Shown here piece after piece: positions 1-12,419 of a DNA stretch of 64,000 nt. The number at the start of each line of letters is the position of its first letter. Within the stretch, counting starts at the first letter, position 1. The notes under the pieces are model-generated. The model was given only the letters and a program-made list of their open reading frames with translations. It made no database searches and was not told the origin of the DNA. Both the position numbers and the translations under genes were made by a program. The DNA comes from Copromyces sp. CBS 386.78 (lineage: Eukaryota > Ascomycota > Sordariomycetes > Sordariales > Sordariaceae), in NCBI GenBank assembly GCA_030685235.1, contig MU839127.1, forward strand, positions 1 through 64,000, read 5' to 3'.

Positions 1-92
1 AATTTTTGGGGTGCATTAGTGTGCCTTGGCGCACGGGAAGGGTGGGGCTACGGTGCCGGAAGACATTCATTACGGTGCGAAAAGACATTCTC
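1..92. mobile_element. Right end of a third copy of the TIR/minisatellite element (truncated by window edge)
   Basis: The block ending at 92 carries two tandem copies of a motif with core GAAGACATT / AAAGACATT, each preceded by CGGTG. It ends in GACATTCTC followed by ATATTATA. The layout (two ~22-base direct repeats ending in CTTTCTC or CTTC, then an AT-rich octamer) matches the right ends of the complete copies at 9438-10086 and 12420-13066. Positions 93-100 would be the right target-site duplication; the left one lies outside the window. Homology is clear in layout but diverged in bases. Confidence 0.55.
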
Positions 93-430
93 ATATTATA
101 AAGATTTATTATTTAAAAATAAAAGTTACGAACGAGATTTACGATATTATCGCTTACTAGTAAAATACTTTAATTTATAACAATTTTAATGGTTAATTTA
201 CTTTTTATTGAAAGTTCGCTACTAATTTAGAGGAGTGTAATTCATATAATAAAATTAACGTTTATTATAAGACTGGTATTAGAAGAACTAGTAGTAATAT
301 TGCCGTTCCCGAATATACTATTAATTAAGGTAGTATTGCTATAGATTTCGACGCTATTAAAGTTATTAATGTCTAATTATTTTATATAATCGATAAAGCG
401 GTTATTAATTACTATATATAAAACGGTCTT

Positions 431-472
431 TGTAAACGTTGTGCCAACCCTAGTTATTATGCTTATAAATGC
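431..472 (+). pseudogene. Fossil gag CCHC zinc knuckle
   Basis: The 14 codons keep three cysteines at positions 1, 4 and 14. Ser and Tyr occupy positions 8 and 9, where CX2CX4HX4C knuckles have Gly and His. Both changes are single RIP-type transitions (GGT to AGT, CAT to TAT). Spacing is exact, which supports this as the nucleocapsid knuckle of relic A. Confidence 0.75.
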
Positions 473-639
473 TATAATAATATTAATACTAGTATCCCTA
501 AGGAGTAGAGGGAGCGCGACCACTATAATTATTACGGTAGAAGCGGCAATAATAACCGTAGTAAACCTACTATAGGCTAGACCGGCTATAGTAATAATGG
601 TAATAACGGCGTTCGCATTAATTATTACGGGTAGAGAGC

Positions 640-880
640 GAGAGGTTGGGTGTAGATATAAGATATACGTAATTGCACGAGGAGAGAAAAGGAAGAGAAG
701 TGCAGAGGTGCGCTCGGGAGATGGGCTTTTATGGGACTCGAGCCATGAACCAGTGGGTCCATGGCGGGAGGCCGCAGCTAATCAACCGAGATGGTGACAG
801 TAGTCTCAGAGAGCTACTGTCACCAGCACATGCAACACAGGCTAACCCTGTGATATTAATACTATCGCTATTAGTAAACT
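640..880. other. Insert without RIP signature inside relic A
   Basis: This island has clearly higher GC than its surroundings and retains CA/TG. It contains a perfect 10-base hairpin, GTGACAGTAG ... CTACTGTCAC (about 793-822), and a smaller one, GCCATG ... CATGGC (743-766). No coding match was recognised. It may be a MITE or a piece of a solo LTR inserted after RIP had acted on the host. The boundaries are approximate. Confidence 0.5.
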
Positions 881-2389
881 CGCTACTCCCGCTATACCCC
901 CCGCTTTAACTCCTACTTAGCCCGCGGAGTATGGCGCAGGAAATACGCTACCTCTCTACTAAATTATTTGGAGAGGTTATTATTTATAATAATAATAGAG
1001 GAGGAAATAAATAATCTGGTAGATTTAGAAGTAGTTTAATTTAAGAATTTAAATTTAAATAATTATAATAATAATTCTATCCTCCTCTTTGTTTAAATTA
1101 TTTACGGATTACGTAATTAATAAAATAAGTATACCGCTTTAATTAATAGCGGATATTCCACTTTCGCTTTTATTAATTACGGTTTTACTACTCGCTATAC
1201 TATCCTACTATTAAAATTCCTTAAATTAAAGGCTTTATATTTAGTAGACGGTATACTTAAGGACTTTATTACTTATTATTATAAGGTTTAGCTACGGATT
1301 AGTTATTATATAGAGACGATTGCTATATTGGCCTACGACTTAGCTAACGACTACCCTATTATTTTAGGTATACTATAATTTAAACTTTATAACCTTACAA
1401 TATTATAACTAAATAGTACTATTACTTTTATTAATTAATACGTAGACCGCTACTTTCCCACTGACTTTTCGCCCTCTTTATAATATACGCCTAAAATTTA
1501 GAAATATATTTATATACGTTATTACAAAATTATATAGGGTATAACCGAAGTAGTCGGTTTTAGTACGTTAATTGTAAATATATTAATTATAAACCCCGCT
1601 CCCGCTACTATTAAAAATAATACCCTAAATCCCACCCTAATTGCGGATATTATTACTAAAATTCTTAAGCGGACTAAACCTATTATCTACCGTACTATAG
1701 CCGGCTAACGAAAATCTAACCCTTACTACTACGTTATAATACGTAAAATATATTTTTCGAACGAATTAATTAACTCCGTAGATATTAGGGATATAATAAC
1801 CGCTAATTTTAATTAGCTATATAAAAAGTACTATTTACGGGTATTCTATACTTTGTACGTAGAATTTTATAAAATTTTGGAAGAGGCTAGAGCGGAGGAG
1901 GAAGCCCGGGTTAAAGAAGTAGAGGGGGGCGCCCTAAAGTTTAAAGAATATAGAAATAATAAAGGCGTCGTTAATAGAGGGGTAAGGATAGGAATTAAAT
2001 ACGACTATAATTATAATATACCTAGCGGTTTAGCGAACTTTACCCTAGAAATAGAATAAGAGATTTAGGACGGTAATAGCGCTAAATATAAAAAATTATT
2101 AAGTAAGCATTATTATTTATAAATTAACGTTTGCGCTAGTAAAGGTTTTAAAATAGTTATCCGGGCAATAAAGATCGCTAAATATATTTATTTAAATAAT
2201 AATATAAACGAAGATTTCGAATGATATAAGGCCGTTAAATTCGTTATTAATATTATAGAAGAGGATATAGCCAAATTTTACGAAAAAGCCGATAAGCTAC
2301 CTAAGACCGACGCTTAAATTAAAGAGAAGTTTCTTAAATAATATTAGAACTACTTCGATATTTTTAGATTTTATAATGCTATAGTTTTA

Positions 2390-3120
2390 TCCCCCTACCG
2401 CTCTTACGATTTTAAAATCGAATTCCGCTTAAGAGAATAAGCGCCCTATATAAAATTAAGGGTATTTAACCCCGACGAATTAAATGTAATTAAAAAGTAG
2501 ATTAACGAAAATTTCTATAATAAATTTATCCGTCCTTCGTAATTAAAGGCTACTTCCTAAATTTTATTAGTATAGAAGCTAAGTAGAAATATTAAAATTT
2601 ACATAAATTATAGGGGGATTAATAATATTACTTTTAAAAGCCGTTATTTATTCTCTTTAATTAAAGAAACCTTTAATGCTATTTATAAAATAAAGATTTT
2701 TATTAAACTAGATATTATCGCCGCTTTTAATTATATTTACGTTATAAAAGGATACGAATAATTAACGGCGTTTATTACCCGCTTTAGCCTATTTAAATTA
2801 TTTATTTATCTATTCGGCCTATAGGGAGTACTTAATACATTTTAAAATTATATTAATAATATTTTGTATAATATTTTAGATATCTATATAATTACTTATT
2901 TGGACGATATTTTTATTTTTTCGGATAACGAAGAAGAATACTAAAAGTACGTAGACGATATTCTTACCTACTTGGAAAAGGCTGGCCTATAGATTAATAT
3001 TAATAAATACGAATTTTATATTAAGAAAATTAAATATTTTAGATTAATTATTATACCCGGCGGTATTGAAATAGATTTAGTAAAAGTTAAGGTTATTATA
3101 AATTAGTAGCCCTTAACGTT
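2390..3120 (+). pseudogene. Fossil reverse transcriptase domain of relic A
   Basis: The frame keeps gypsy landmarks in order: a KLDIIAAFN-like motif (2704 on), a TYLDDIFIFSD-like catalytic box (2891 on, with both Asp codons at 2903-2908), then a GLQININKYEF-like stretch with the Gln as TAG. Stops fall where Gln codons are expected. Confidence 0.85.
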
Positions 3121-4259
3121 AAAGAAGCTTTTATAGAGTTTTTTAGGATTTGTTAATTTTTATTATCGTTTTATTAAAGGTTTTTTAATAATAGCGGTAT
3201 TATTATACGATTTTACGAAAAAAGATGCGGAATAATTATTAATTTTAATATAATAATCCGCTTTTAAGATTTTAAAGGCTGCGTTTATTAGCGGATTAAC
3301 CCTACGGATTTACAATTAGTTTAGAAAGACGGTCGTTGAGACTGATATTTCGAATTAGGTTTTTAGAAGTACCTTTTCCTAATACGGAAATAATAGCGAA
3401 TTCTATTTAATTGTATACTTTTTAATACAATATTTAGCAGCGGAGTATAATTATAATATTTATAATAAAGAGTTCTTTATTATTATTAAAATATTAGAGG
3501 AGTAGCGCTTAGAATTAGAGGGTGCTTAATAACCTTTTAATATTATAATAAATTATAAGAATTTAAAGATTTTTATAATAAATAAATAACTTATACCCTG
3601 CTATATATAATAATTATAATTCTTATTACGATTTAATTTTTCGATCTTCTATACGCTAAGATTACGAAATTTCCGCTCTAATATATTGAATAGGAAGTTA
3701 GAGGATATACTTCTAAATATAAATAATAATTATTTAAAAGTAAGAAACTGTAAATTTATTAACCCCGACCGCTTTAAGGAGGGGTACTTCTCCTTATCGG
3801 CTATAATAATTAGTAACAATTTCGATTTCGATAAAAAAATATTCCTATTATCCCTAAATATTTTAGAAGAATTAAATAAATTAATCGACGATATTATTAA
3901 TGAGAATTACGATTAGTTAACTTTAATATAAGAAGTTATTAGTTACTTAAGGGATTTAAATCGTATTAAATAGCGCCCTTATATTAAGAAAAAATTTAAA
4001 ATCGCTTTCGCCAAATATTCTACGGCGGGAGGTAAGGCTTACTATAGAGGGAGGGTACTTATCGACCTTAATAATACCGCTACCTATTTATAATTTATTT
4101 ACTACGCCTATTTATTATTAACGGCTAACTATCCGGGTAAAAATAAAATATAAGTATAAATAAACGAATATTAGTATTAATTAAGTATAGTAGAAGTGGT
4201 TCGAATTTATTATAATAAATTAAAGTAAATTACTTTAAACCTATACTTATAACTTATAT

Positions 4260-4920
4260 ACTATAGACAAATATTTCGGTTGATTACGTTTCTCCGTTAC
4301 TAGAAAATTTATATTTAAGCTAGAAATTTAAATATATTATTATTATTGTAGACCGTTTAATAAAAATACATTATTATATCCTAATTATTACTATAGAAGC
4401 GGAAGAATTAGTAGACTACTTTATCGATTATATTTATACTTTTTATAGCCTACCTAATATTATTATTTCCGACCGCGGTTCGTAGTTTATCTCTTTTTTT
4501 TAGTCTACTATTTATAAATATTTAATTATTAAGAGGTTATTAAATTCTACTTTTTACCTTTAAACGAACGTTTAAATAGAATGTATTAATATAAAATAGA
4601 ATAATATTTATGTATTTTTATTAATTAAGTATAAATAAATTAGGTACGATAATTGCTACTAGCGGAGTTCGTAAGTAATAATATAGTATTTAAGACTACG
4701 AGTATAATTCTTATCTTTATTAATTATAATTTTTACTTCCGTATAGGTATTAAATTAGTAGCGGTCGTACTATTAGAAGGTTTTTCGCCGGTATAGTAAA
4801 AAGAATATTTAAAAGTTAGCGAACTACTTATTCGTTTCGAAGTTATTTAGGACTATATATATACTTCTATAAAGAAAATATAGGATAAATATAAAGTTAA
4901 CGCTAACGAAAATTAATTTA
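4260..4920 (+). pseudogene. Fossil integrase core of relic A
   Basis: A VDRL-type first Asp region (about 4350) is followed by SDRGS-stop-F with Asp at 4471-4473, and by a T-N-V-stop-I-E-C-I-N string with Glu at 4579-4581. The second Asp and the Glu are 36 codons apart, giving the D-X35-E spacing of retroviral-type integrases. The two stops replace Gln (CAA/CAG to TAA/TAG), and Cys replaces the usual Arg (CGT to TGT). Confidence 0.85.
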
Positions 4921-5922
4921 ACGTATTAAAATACCATATTAGGGATTTCGTTATATTTAATACGATTAATTTCAATAACGGTAGGCTATATAATAAATTA
5001 TACTTATAATAGGAAAGCCCCTTTAAAGTAGATTAAGCGTAATTATATAATGTTAAATTAATTTTACTTACTAATATAAAATATTCGCTAGTATTTTATA
5101 TTTTTATAATAAAATTTTATTATAAGGGCCTCCTTAGTTAAACCAATTTATAAAGCGACGTACGAGCTAATAAAGGTAGAATTATAATTAGGATAAATAA
5201 TTACGAAGAGGTAGCGGAATAGGAGTTTAATAAATTTTTAAATTGTTTCTAACGAGTAGGTAACTATTATTAATTCTATATTATAAAGTAGAAGTATTAT
5301 AATCCTACCGACGAACCCTTCGATAACGTTAAAGGAGTAAGGGATTCCGTTATTATATTTTACTGCGACTATTTAAATATTCCTATCCCGCTAATAGTTT
5401 AAAGTTGGCTAGAGATTAAGGCTATACTTTAAGAGCGGACTCTAAAGCGGAGGGCCTTAGTACCCTAAATATATTATACGGCGTTGCCCGTACTTTAAAT
5501 ACGCTATACGGCGTCTTTAACCCCGTTCCCGAAATGTTTTAAACGTATTACTAATTTAAAGGAGTAGATTAATACCACCGTAGCGGATATTATAATAGGC
5601 TATGAAGTACGAGAAATTATAATCGAATTAGGAAATTAGGAGTTCGAGCTCTTATCCGAAGAGGATTTAAGGAAAATAGATAAATTCTTTTATAAAGTAT
5701 TTAGGAGGCTAGTAGAAGTCTAATAGGGTAAGTAGCCTCTAATAAGGAATGTAGAGGTACAGTTGGAGGTAAGGATTTATTAGTAGGGTGATAACAATAA
5801 TGCGGCCGTTTATTCGCGGATTATAAGCGTTGAATTACGGATCGAGGAATTGGAATAAGGGATAATTTATTATTTTATATATATATATTAAATAAATAGT
5901 TTGAAACTCTATAAGCTTCTTT

Positions 5923-6172
5923 TGTAGGGAGGTAATATTATAGGATTACTTATAATAGTATATAGTATTAGGGCATTGTATAGTCGAGTTTATTGGCTAT
6001 TGGCCAATAGGACCGTATATACGTACGTACTAGTGGGCCTCGGTCTGGATCCAGGGCACGGTATAGCCTGCCTTATATTTAGACCGCACTCCTCCCTCCT
6101 CCTTCTTTCCTTCCTCGTACAACTACGTTTATCCAACCTCACCCCCAACGGTATTGCCCCGTAATACCTACC
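5923..6172. repeat. Possible LTR at the junction of relics A and B
   Basis: The segment opens with TGTAGGGAGGTAATATTA and closes near CGTAATACCTACC, forming an imperfect terminal inverted repeat. It lies between the end of relic A pol and the abrupt end of relic B integrase reading frame, where the - strand sequence loses homology just after a GYSVPKAAILG-like motif. This suggests an LTR end or solo LTR. No second copy is present in the window for comparison. Confidence 0.35.
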
Positions 6173-6179
6173 TAATATA

Positions 6180-7300
6180 GCCGCCTTAGGCACGCTATAG
6201 CCTTAATAAAGTCTAAATATAACTTTATCGTTAACTTCAAAGAATTTAGAGAGACGGCCTCGATTAAAGTATTCTTTTATTAATATAGCTAAAATCGCGA
6301 TAATATCGTCGATAGCGACTCTAGCGATAGGTAGGGGTAGGCCTTAGAGTTATTAATTCTTATAGTCAGCCTATCCTAATATGATATCGACGATATTATT
6401 AAGTATAAACCCTATAATAGCTTCGCTAAGTATTAGTCTTATAGCGGCAACTTTCGTATTATTAATTCCGAATACTAAGGCGGGGATCGCTATCGGCTAT
6501 AGACTTAAGTCCTTTAATATATTAATATAATATTTAAACATCAATTTAATAACGAAGTTTATTCGTTCGCTCTAACCATTTATTTACGGGTAATAGGCCG
6601 TATTATATAACAATTTCGTTCCTAAATACTCAAATAAAGCTTTCTAAAAAGCGGATAGAAACTTCGAATTTTTATCACTAATAATAACTTTAAGTAACCC
6701 CCAATTAGTTATAAATAGGATGTTAAGGAAGGCGATCGCCTATTCTTTTGTAGTTTAAGTCGATTTGCTTAATATTATATTTATTACCTTATTAAATTTA
6801 TAAATTATTGATATAGTTACGTCGAATCCTTCGGTTAACGTAGGTAGTCCTACGATAAAGTCGATTATAAGGGTATAAAACGGGTATAGGGGTTTAAAAA
6901 TAGGTTATAAACTCCCGTAAACTTTATAGCGCTTAATTTTAAATATACAGCATTCCAAACAATTAGTTAAGTATCGATATAGTAAATTATTGCCTTTAAT
7001 AATAAAGTAAGGTAATAAAAATTTATTGAATTTTATATAACCGTTATAATTATTAAAATAAATCGAGTTAAGGATTTCTTTAATGTAGGCGCGCGGGATA
7101 TATAAACGGTCCGGGCTTCTTTTGGTAATCCGCTAGAATAGGCCGTTTTTAAAAGCGAATAATAATTATATTTAATTATACGTTCTTAAACGTTCGTTAT
7201 CAAAGATTAGCCGCTTAATTCGAACTAGTTTTAAGTCTTCGTTATATTCGTTAATAATCTTTTAACGAAAATTTAATACTATTTATATTGAAGTATATCC
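6180..7300 (-). pseudogene. Fossil integrase domain of relic B
   Basis: On the - strand, readable motifs include an I-I-S-D-K-N-S-K-F string (second Asp) and T-A-Y-Y-P-stop-I-N-G-stop-S-E-R (about 6,560-6,605). The latter is the catalytic-Glu motif T-A-Y-H-P-Q-x-D-G-Q-S-E-R with both Gln codons turned to stops and His to Tyr. Further on is a GYSVPKAAILG-like C-terminal motif of fungal gypsy integrases. All changes are RIP-type transitions. Confidence 0.82.
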
Positions 7301-8049
7301 TTTTACTAATAATTATCCTAATTATAAGTCTTCGATATCCCTAGTTAATACTAAGCGTATTACTAATAGTATATTAAAGTAAGCTTCCTAATATAGTTAA
7401 TCAATTGTAAAGAATATTTAGTATTCGTTTCGATTATCGGGAAGGACTTCGAAATTACCCGGGGCTTTTAAATTATCGTCCGGGCCCGGATTAATTAGAA
7501 ATCAAAATAATATATTTAGTATAATATAATATTTACTGGGTTTATATATTATTTATAATTCGTATTGGCTAATATATTTTAATACTTTAACGAATTTTTT
7601 ATTATCGGTATTAGCTGCCGTAGTATTAGCGATATCGAATTAATATTAAAGACCGAGGATAGCTTAATAATTTATAAATATAATTAGGGTTTTTTTAGTA
7701 ATTTATAATTATTAACGAATTTTCTTTATTATTTAAACGTAGCCTAAAATTTCTATTTCTATCGGCTAATATTTATATTCGGCTTTGGATAGAATCCGAC
7801 TTAGGAAGGCGACGGGCTAGATTACCGTACGCGGTGGATACGTAATAACGACCCCTTTCTTATCTAATAATTTTAATATAATTTACTCGTTAACGTAGTA
7901 AATTTATATATTAATTCCGTATTTAAATATATTAAAATCGAAGAATAATTATTTATTAATATTAAAATATATTAATATAATCTATTTTAACAATTCTTCT
8001 TTCATTATATTAAAGGCTGCTTTTTTAATTATAGTAGGTTCGTTAACGA

Positions 8050-8900
8050 TAATCGTATTTATCCAGACATTTCGTACGTATTTTAATCGTTTTTTTAGAT
8101 TTTTAGCTTTATAAATTCGTATTAATCGAATTTTCTATTCTTAGAGCGGGGAGATAATAATTGAAAATTAAAGTATATTATTTCGTAAATAGCTGGTAAA
8201 TTCGAGGAAGTATTCTAAATTTTTTAACGTTAAAAGGAATTATAGGCGTTTAATAGCGTTAAATCTTTCTAACGTTATATTTAAACTAAATAAATTAATT
8301 TTTCGGCCTAATACTACGGCGTTAGGAAATCTAATAAAGGATTTCGATAGACCTAAATTAATATTAACGATTCTAAGGGTTTCAAAAAGGCGCTTTAAAT
8401 CGGCGAAATAATCGTCAATAGTAAATGATACTATAATAATATCGTTATAATAATTTCTAACAGTAGAAATATCCTATAGAATAGTATTTATTTACTATTG
8501 AACGAAGGCGTTATTCCCTTTATATCCTATAATTAAATATTTAAAGGAAAATTAGCCTTCGGGCATTATAATTATAAATACCCAATCTAAATTAGGGTAG
8601 ACTCACTATTAGTAATAGAAGTTAATAATTTTATAAATAGAAATATAAGTTTTATCGCTAATAGCCGATAATATTTCGTCCTAGGAAGTTATTAAGTATA
8701 AATTGGGCAAAATAATCTTATTAAATTTGCGAATATTAACGATTATACGTCTTTTCCTTATCCTGTCAGGCATATCCCTCTATATAACGAAGATTAGGAA
8801 CGAGAAGGGGATTTAGTTTTTAATTTTATAAATCTTGCTTTATTTAATAAATTTTTTTAAAGTTTCTCGGATAATCTCGCGTTTATAAGGTCCGATAAAG
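8050..8900 (-). pseudogene. Fossil reverse transcriptase domain of relic B
   Basis: The - strand frame reads R-N-Y-Y-N-D-I-I-I-V-S at about 8,430-8,465 (a Y-I-D-D box with the first Asp as Asn, GAC to AAC). It is followed by a D-L-K-R-L-F-E-T-L segment and K-S-F-I-R-F-P-N-A-V-V-L-G. This is the arrangement of fungal gypsy reverse transcriptases. Stops and frame losses make it non-functional. Confidence 0.82.
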
Positions 8901-9437
8901 TATATCCTATATTTCTATAGGATCTCCTTTTCCCATCTTAATTTTAACGAAATATAAAGTTATTAATCTTCAGGGATTAAAGCGAAGCCTTTACTTTCGA
9001 AAACGTCTACGAATTCGTCTAATAAATTAAAGATTCATTAATATTCCTCTAAATTATTCTAATCTTTATAAATACGTACGCCGGTATAATATTTAATAGT
9101 AATTTAATCTTATATTAAATACGAATCGTTAATAACATAATATTCGCTATAAGGTTAATTAGCTGTTAAATAAATAACGTTAGCTATTTATTCTTTTAGG
9201 ATTTAGGTTAGGGAAAATATATTATTAATTAATCGAAGGCGGCTAATAATCTAATTATTAGCGACTATAATTAATTTATTAGATAGATTAATTATAATAA
9301 TATAGTTTATACTTATATTAGTAAATATAGCGAACGACGTTACTTTATTAAATAGTAATAGTTCGAATAGGAAATCCTGGCTATTAACTATTAGAACGCT
9401 ATATTTAATTAGAATCCGGGCGAACGACTTAAATTAA

Positions 9438-10086
9438 GAGGATGTCTATTCGTACTGTTAACATTGTCTTCTGAGACTGTACCCCACCCGACTCCGACCT
9501 TTAGAAGTATTCTTTCGAAAATTTCGCTAAGATTCCCTGTAAAATTTGGACTTTATATTCTTTCGTGACCTGATATGAAACGGCGCCGTATACGGTCCCA
9601 GACTCATACCCAGAGGTGCACGGTCAGCGATTGTCACGACTGTCAGCGATTGTTACGGCGGCTGTCAGTGATTATTATAGCGGCTGTTAGCGATTGTTAC
9701 AGCTATCAGCGATTGTCACAGCTGTTAGTGATTGTCACGGCTGTTAGTGATTGTCACGGCGGCTGTCAGCGATTGTTACGGCTGTTAGTGATTGTTACGG
9801 CGGCTGTTAGCGATTGTCACGGCTGTTAGTGATTGTCACGGCGGCTATTAGCGATTGTCACGGCGGCTGTTAGTAATTGTTACGGCTGTTAGCGATTGTT
9901 ACGGCGGCTGTTAGCGATACGTGTACTATGCAGGGGTTAGAATGTGTAATAGGCTGTAATCTAGGAGCTTAGCGGTCGCGGTACGAGAGGGACCAGTGCG
10001 GGGACGCTAGGGTTAGGGATGGGTATGGAAAAAAAAGTGGGGTACAGTCTCAGAAGATGATGTCAATAGTACGAATAGATATCTTC
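9438..10086 (-). mobile_element. TIR/minisatellite element, complete copy 1 (649 bp)
   Basis: The element begins GAGGATGTCTATTCGTACT and ends with the inverted partner AGTACGAATAGATATCTTC. The inverted repeats run about 50 bp, and all mismatches are transitions. It is flanked by the perfect 8-bp direct repeat TAAATTAA (9430-9437 and 10087-10094), a target-site duplication. The centre (9622-9916) is a tandem minisatellite; the right subterminal part contains TTAGGGTTAGGG-like and T/A-homopolymer segments. It has no coding capacity. It lies inside relic B pol and is in inverted orientation to copy 2. An 8-bp duplication suggests hAT-type or some MULE-type transposases; the family is not recognised. 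Confidence 0.88.
9622..9916. repeat. Minisatellite with alternating 19- and 22-bp units
   Basis: About 14 units occur of GTTAGCGATTGTCACGGCT (19 bp) or the same with an extra GGC (22 bp). Variants are mainly C/T and G/A transitions (GTCAGTG, GTTACGG and so on). Short and long units partly alternate, hinting at a higher-order dimer. The + strand open frame here is an artefact of the repeat. Confidence 0.9.
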
Positions 10087-12419
10087 TAAATTAAATAATA
10101 ATATACTAAATTATAATAACCCTAACGTTATAGCGTTTTTCCCTAAGTAAAATAGTTATTAGGATAGCGACTTTATAAAATCTAATTATTGCGGCGGGCT
10201 TCCCCAAATTTAAGACGAACTTCTCCGGCCTTAATATATTAATTTTAAATAGTAAATAAATTTCGAATCCGTTAATTAATCTAACTTTATAACGAAAATA
10301 AGCGACGGCTTCCTTACCCTATAATATACCTCCTTTAAAGAAGAAGTCGAAGATTACGTATTCGTCTAAAACGTATTAATTATTATTAATTCCTTAAATT
10401 AATATAATTAAAATTCTGCGCCGAATTTAGACTTTCGGGTAATATTAAATAATCTATGCCTTATCGGCCAATAATCTAGTATAACCTATATCGAAATAGA
10501 TTTCTTCTTCGTACTATAATATTAAGTCGGTTATAATACAGGATTTAAAGTAAGAATAAGCTCTAAAATATTGCCTAATTCTAATATCCAATCTAAAATT
10601 AATATTAAAATAAATAATTTTTAAGGATTTTTAGAAGGGTAAAAGTAAGTTTAGTAATAACGTTAATTTTTTACCTTTATTAACCTTCGTTGCTATAAGT
10701 TTGGGTTTAGGTACTTCCTTAATAATAGGTTGCCGATAAGGATTCTTCGGGGAGGGCATACTACTTTAATTTATTAAGTCTAATAATTTAATTTGTCCGT
10801 TATTATATAACGCTTTTAAATTAACTATCTACTTAACGACGGTAATTATAATTCTCTCGAGCGAAGCTAATTAATACGGGGATAAATCGAGCTATATAGT
10901 ATTAAGTATATTATATTTACAAATTAGTTCGATTATACAATTAATAATTATATAGTCGTCGGAAATTAATTTAGTAGGATTAATATTAATAATAAATAGT
11001 TCTACGAAAGTAATAGGCTTAAGGACAGATTCGTTAAAGTAATTAATTATATAATAATCGATAGCGGGCTCGATAGTTTCGATATTAATAATTTTAAAAT
11101 TAAGGGCTGCTAATATGAAAATAGATTTAACGGTACAATTAATAATTATGCGGGAATTAACGTCTAGTTTGACTTTATCGAATTTAGGAATATTAATACT
11201 ATAAAAATCTGGTACGAAAGTGGGTTCGACGGCGTAATTAGTAGTTATACGCAAATTGAGAGCTATTTTGGATATGGCGATCAACGCGGTCTATTTATGT
11301 TACCTATCGATTTAATAGTCTTTTTCTAAGTGTTTCTAGAATTTATTTAAAGTTGGGAATTTGATATAATAATACTAACATTAATAGGTCTTAGTTAACG
11401 ACTATTGGACTCCTATTTAAATTATTTGATTAGGCAGTCTATTGGATTGTTTAAGGCCGGTATAATTGTTATTCTAATTTGCGCTTTAATTTAATTAATT
11501 ATAAGCCTAATCGAATATCAAATTATATTTATTATTATTATATATTTCCGGGTTCTAATCGTCCGCCGGCTAATATTCTTATTAATTTTATTATTAATTT
11601 TACTATTAGCTAGCGTTTTAGGCTTCGGTTACGTATATTTATTAAACGTTAAGTTTATAATTCTAATTAAATTAATTATTAAACTTATTAAGCGAATTAT
11701 TATTATAGCCGCCTATAGATAGCCGGTTACTGTTTTAATAAATCTAATTTTAATATCCCTAATTCTAAGTCTAAATCTAATTCGGGTTCGATTGAGATTG
11801 ATATCCGGATCCTAAGGTTTAATTATTCCGGTTTTTATTATAATTCGGATTACCGCCGTTTCCGCTATTAGTGCCGGCGCTATTATTATTATTATTATTA
11901 TACTTATTATTATATCTATTCCCGTTAGAAGAGTTCGTCCTATTATTCTAATAACGAATATAATTATTATTATATTAGTTAAGGTAATTAATATATTAAT
12001 TCTAATTGAATTAACGAAAAGGGGGGTTGGGACGCGAATAATAATATTTACTAAAATTTATTAAGGCAATTATTAATAATAGCCTAATAATATTAAATAA
12101 TAAAGAGCCGCCGATTATAGGTAAAAGACCCTAAAATTCCCTAATTTTAACTATTAAAACAAATTTCTTCTCGTTAACGTATTTAAAGAAAATTCCTAAA
12201 GTCGTAGATTCGGTAGGTTTATTAATAATAAACTAAATATAGCCGTTTATAGTTTTGAAGGCGAATATAAGTTAAAAGTAATTAGGTAAATTTAATATTT
12301 TAGCGTCCCGGACGATTTATTAAACGAAAGAACGGATATTCCGGCTAATATATATATTAAATAAAGTCAGTTTCCTAACTTAAAAACTAAAAAATACTTC
12401 GCTATCTATATATTTAAAT

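Larger units (their letters stand above)
100..5922 (+). mobile_element. Relic A: RIP-decayed Ty3/gypsy retrotransposon (gag-pol)
   Basis: Read on the + strand and ignoring stops, the block follows gypsy order: a gag zinc knuckle (431-472), reverse transcriptase with a TYLDDIFIFSD-like active site (2891-2923), RNase H-like sequence to about 3,620, and integrase with an SDRGS-stop-F motif (4468 on). Reverse transcriptase before integrase places it in Ty3/gypsy rather than copia. Dozens of in-frame stops make it inactive. Its 5' LTR and gag start lie outside the window or were displaced by the TIR element ending at 92. A non-RIP insert interrupts it at ~640-880. Confidence 0.88.

Noticed and set aside
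1853..2059. 68-codon Glu-rich + strand frame in relic A
   Set aside because: It lies within the retroelement between gag and reverse transcriptase and ends in RIP stops on both sides; a fragment of the dead polyprotein.
9575..9829. Cys-rich repetitive open frame of 84 codons
   Set aside because: It is only the minisatellite array read in one frame, with no start context or family.
10892..11284. 130-codon - strand frame in the RIP block
   Set aside because: Part of relic B between gag and pol; Ile/Asn-rich from AT bias and open by chance of RIP rather than a living gene.
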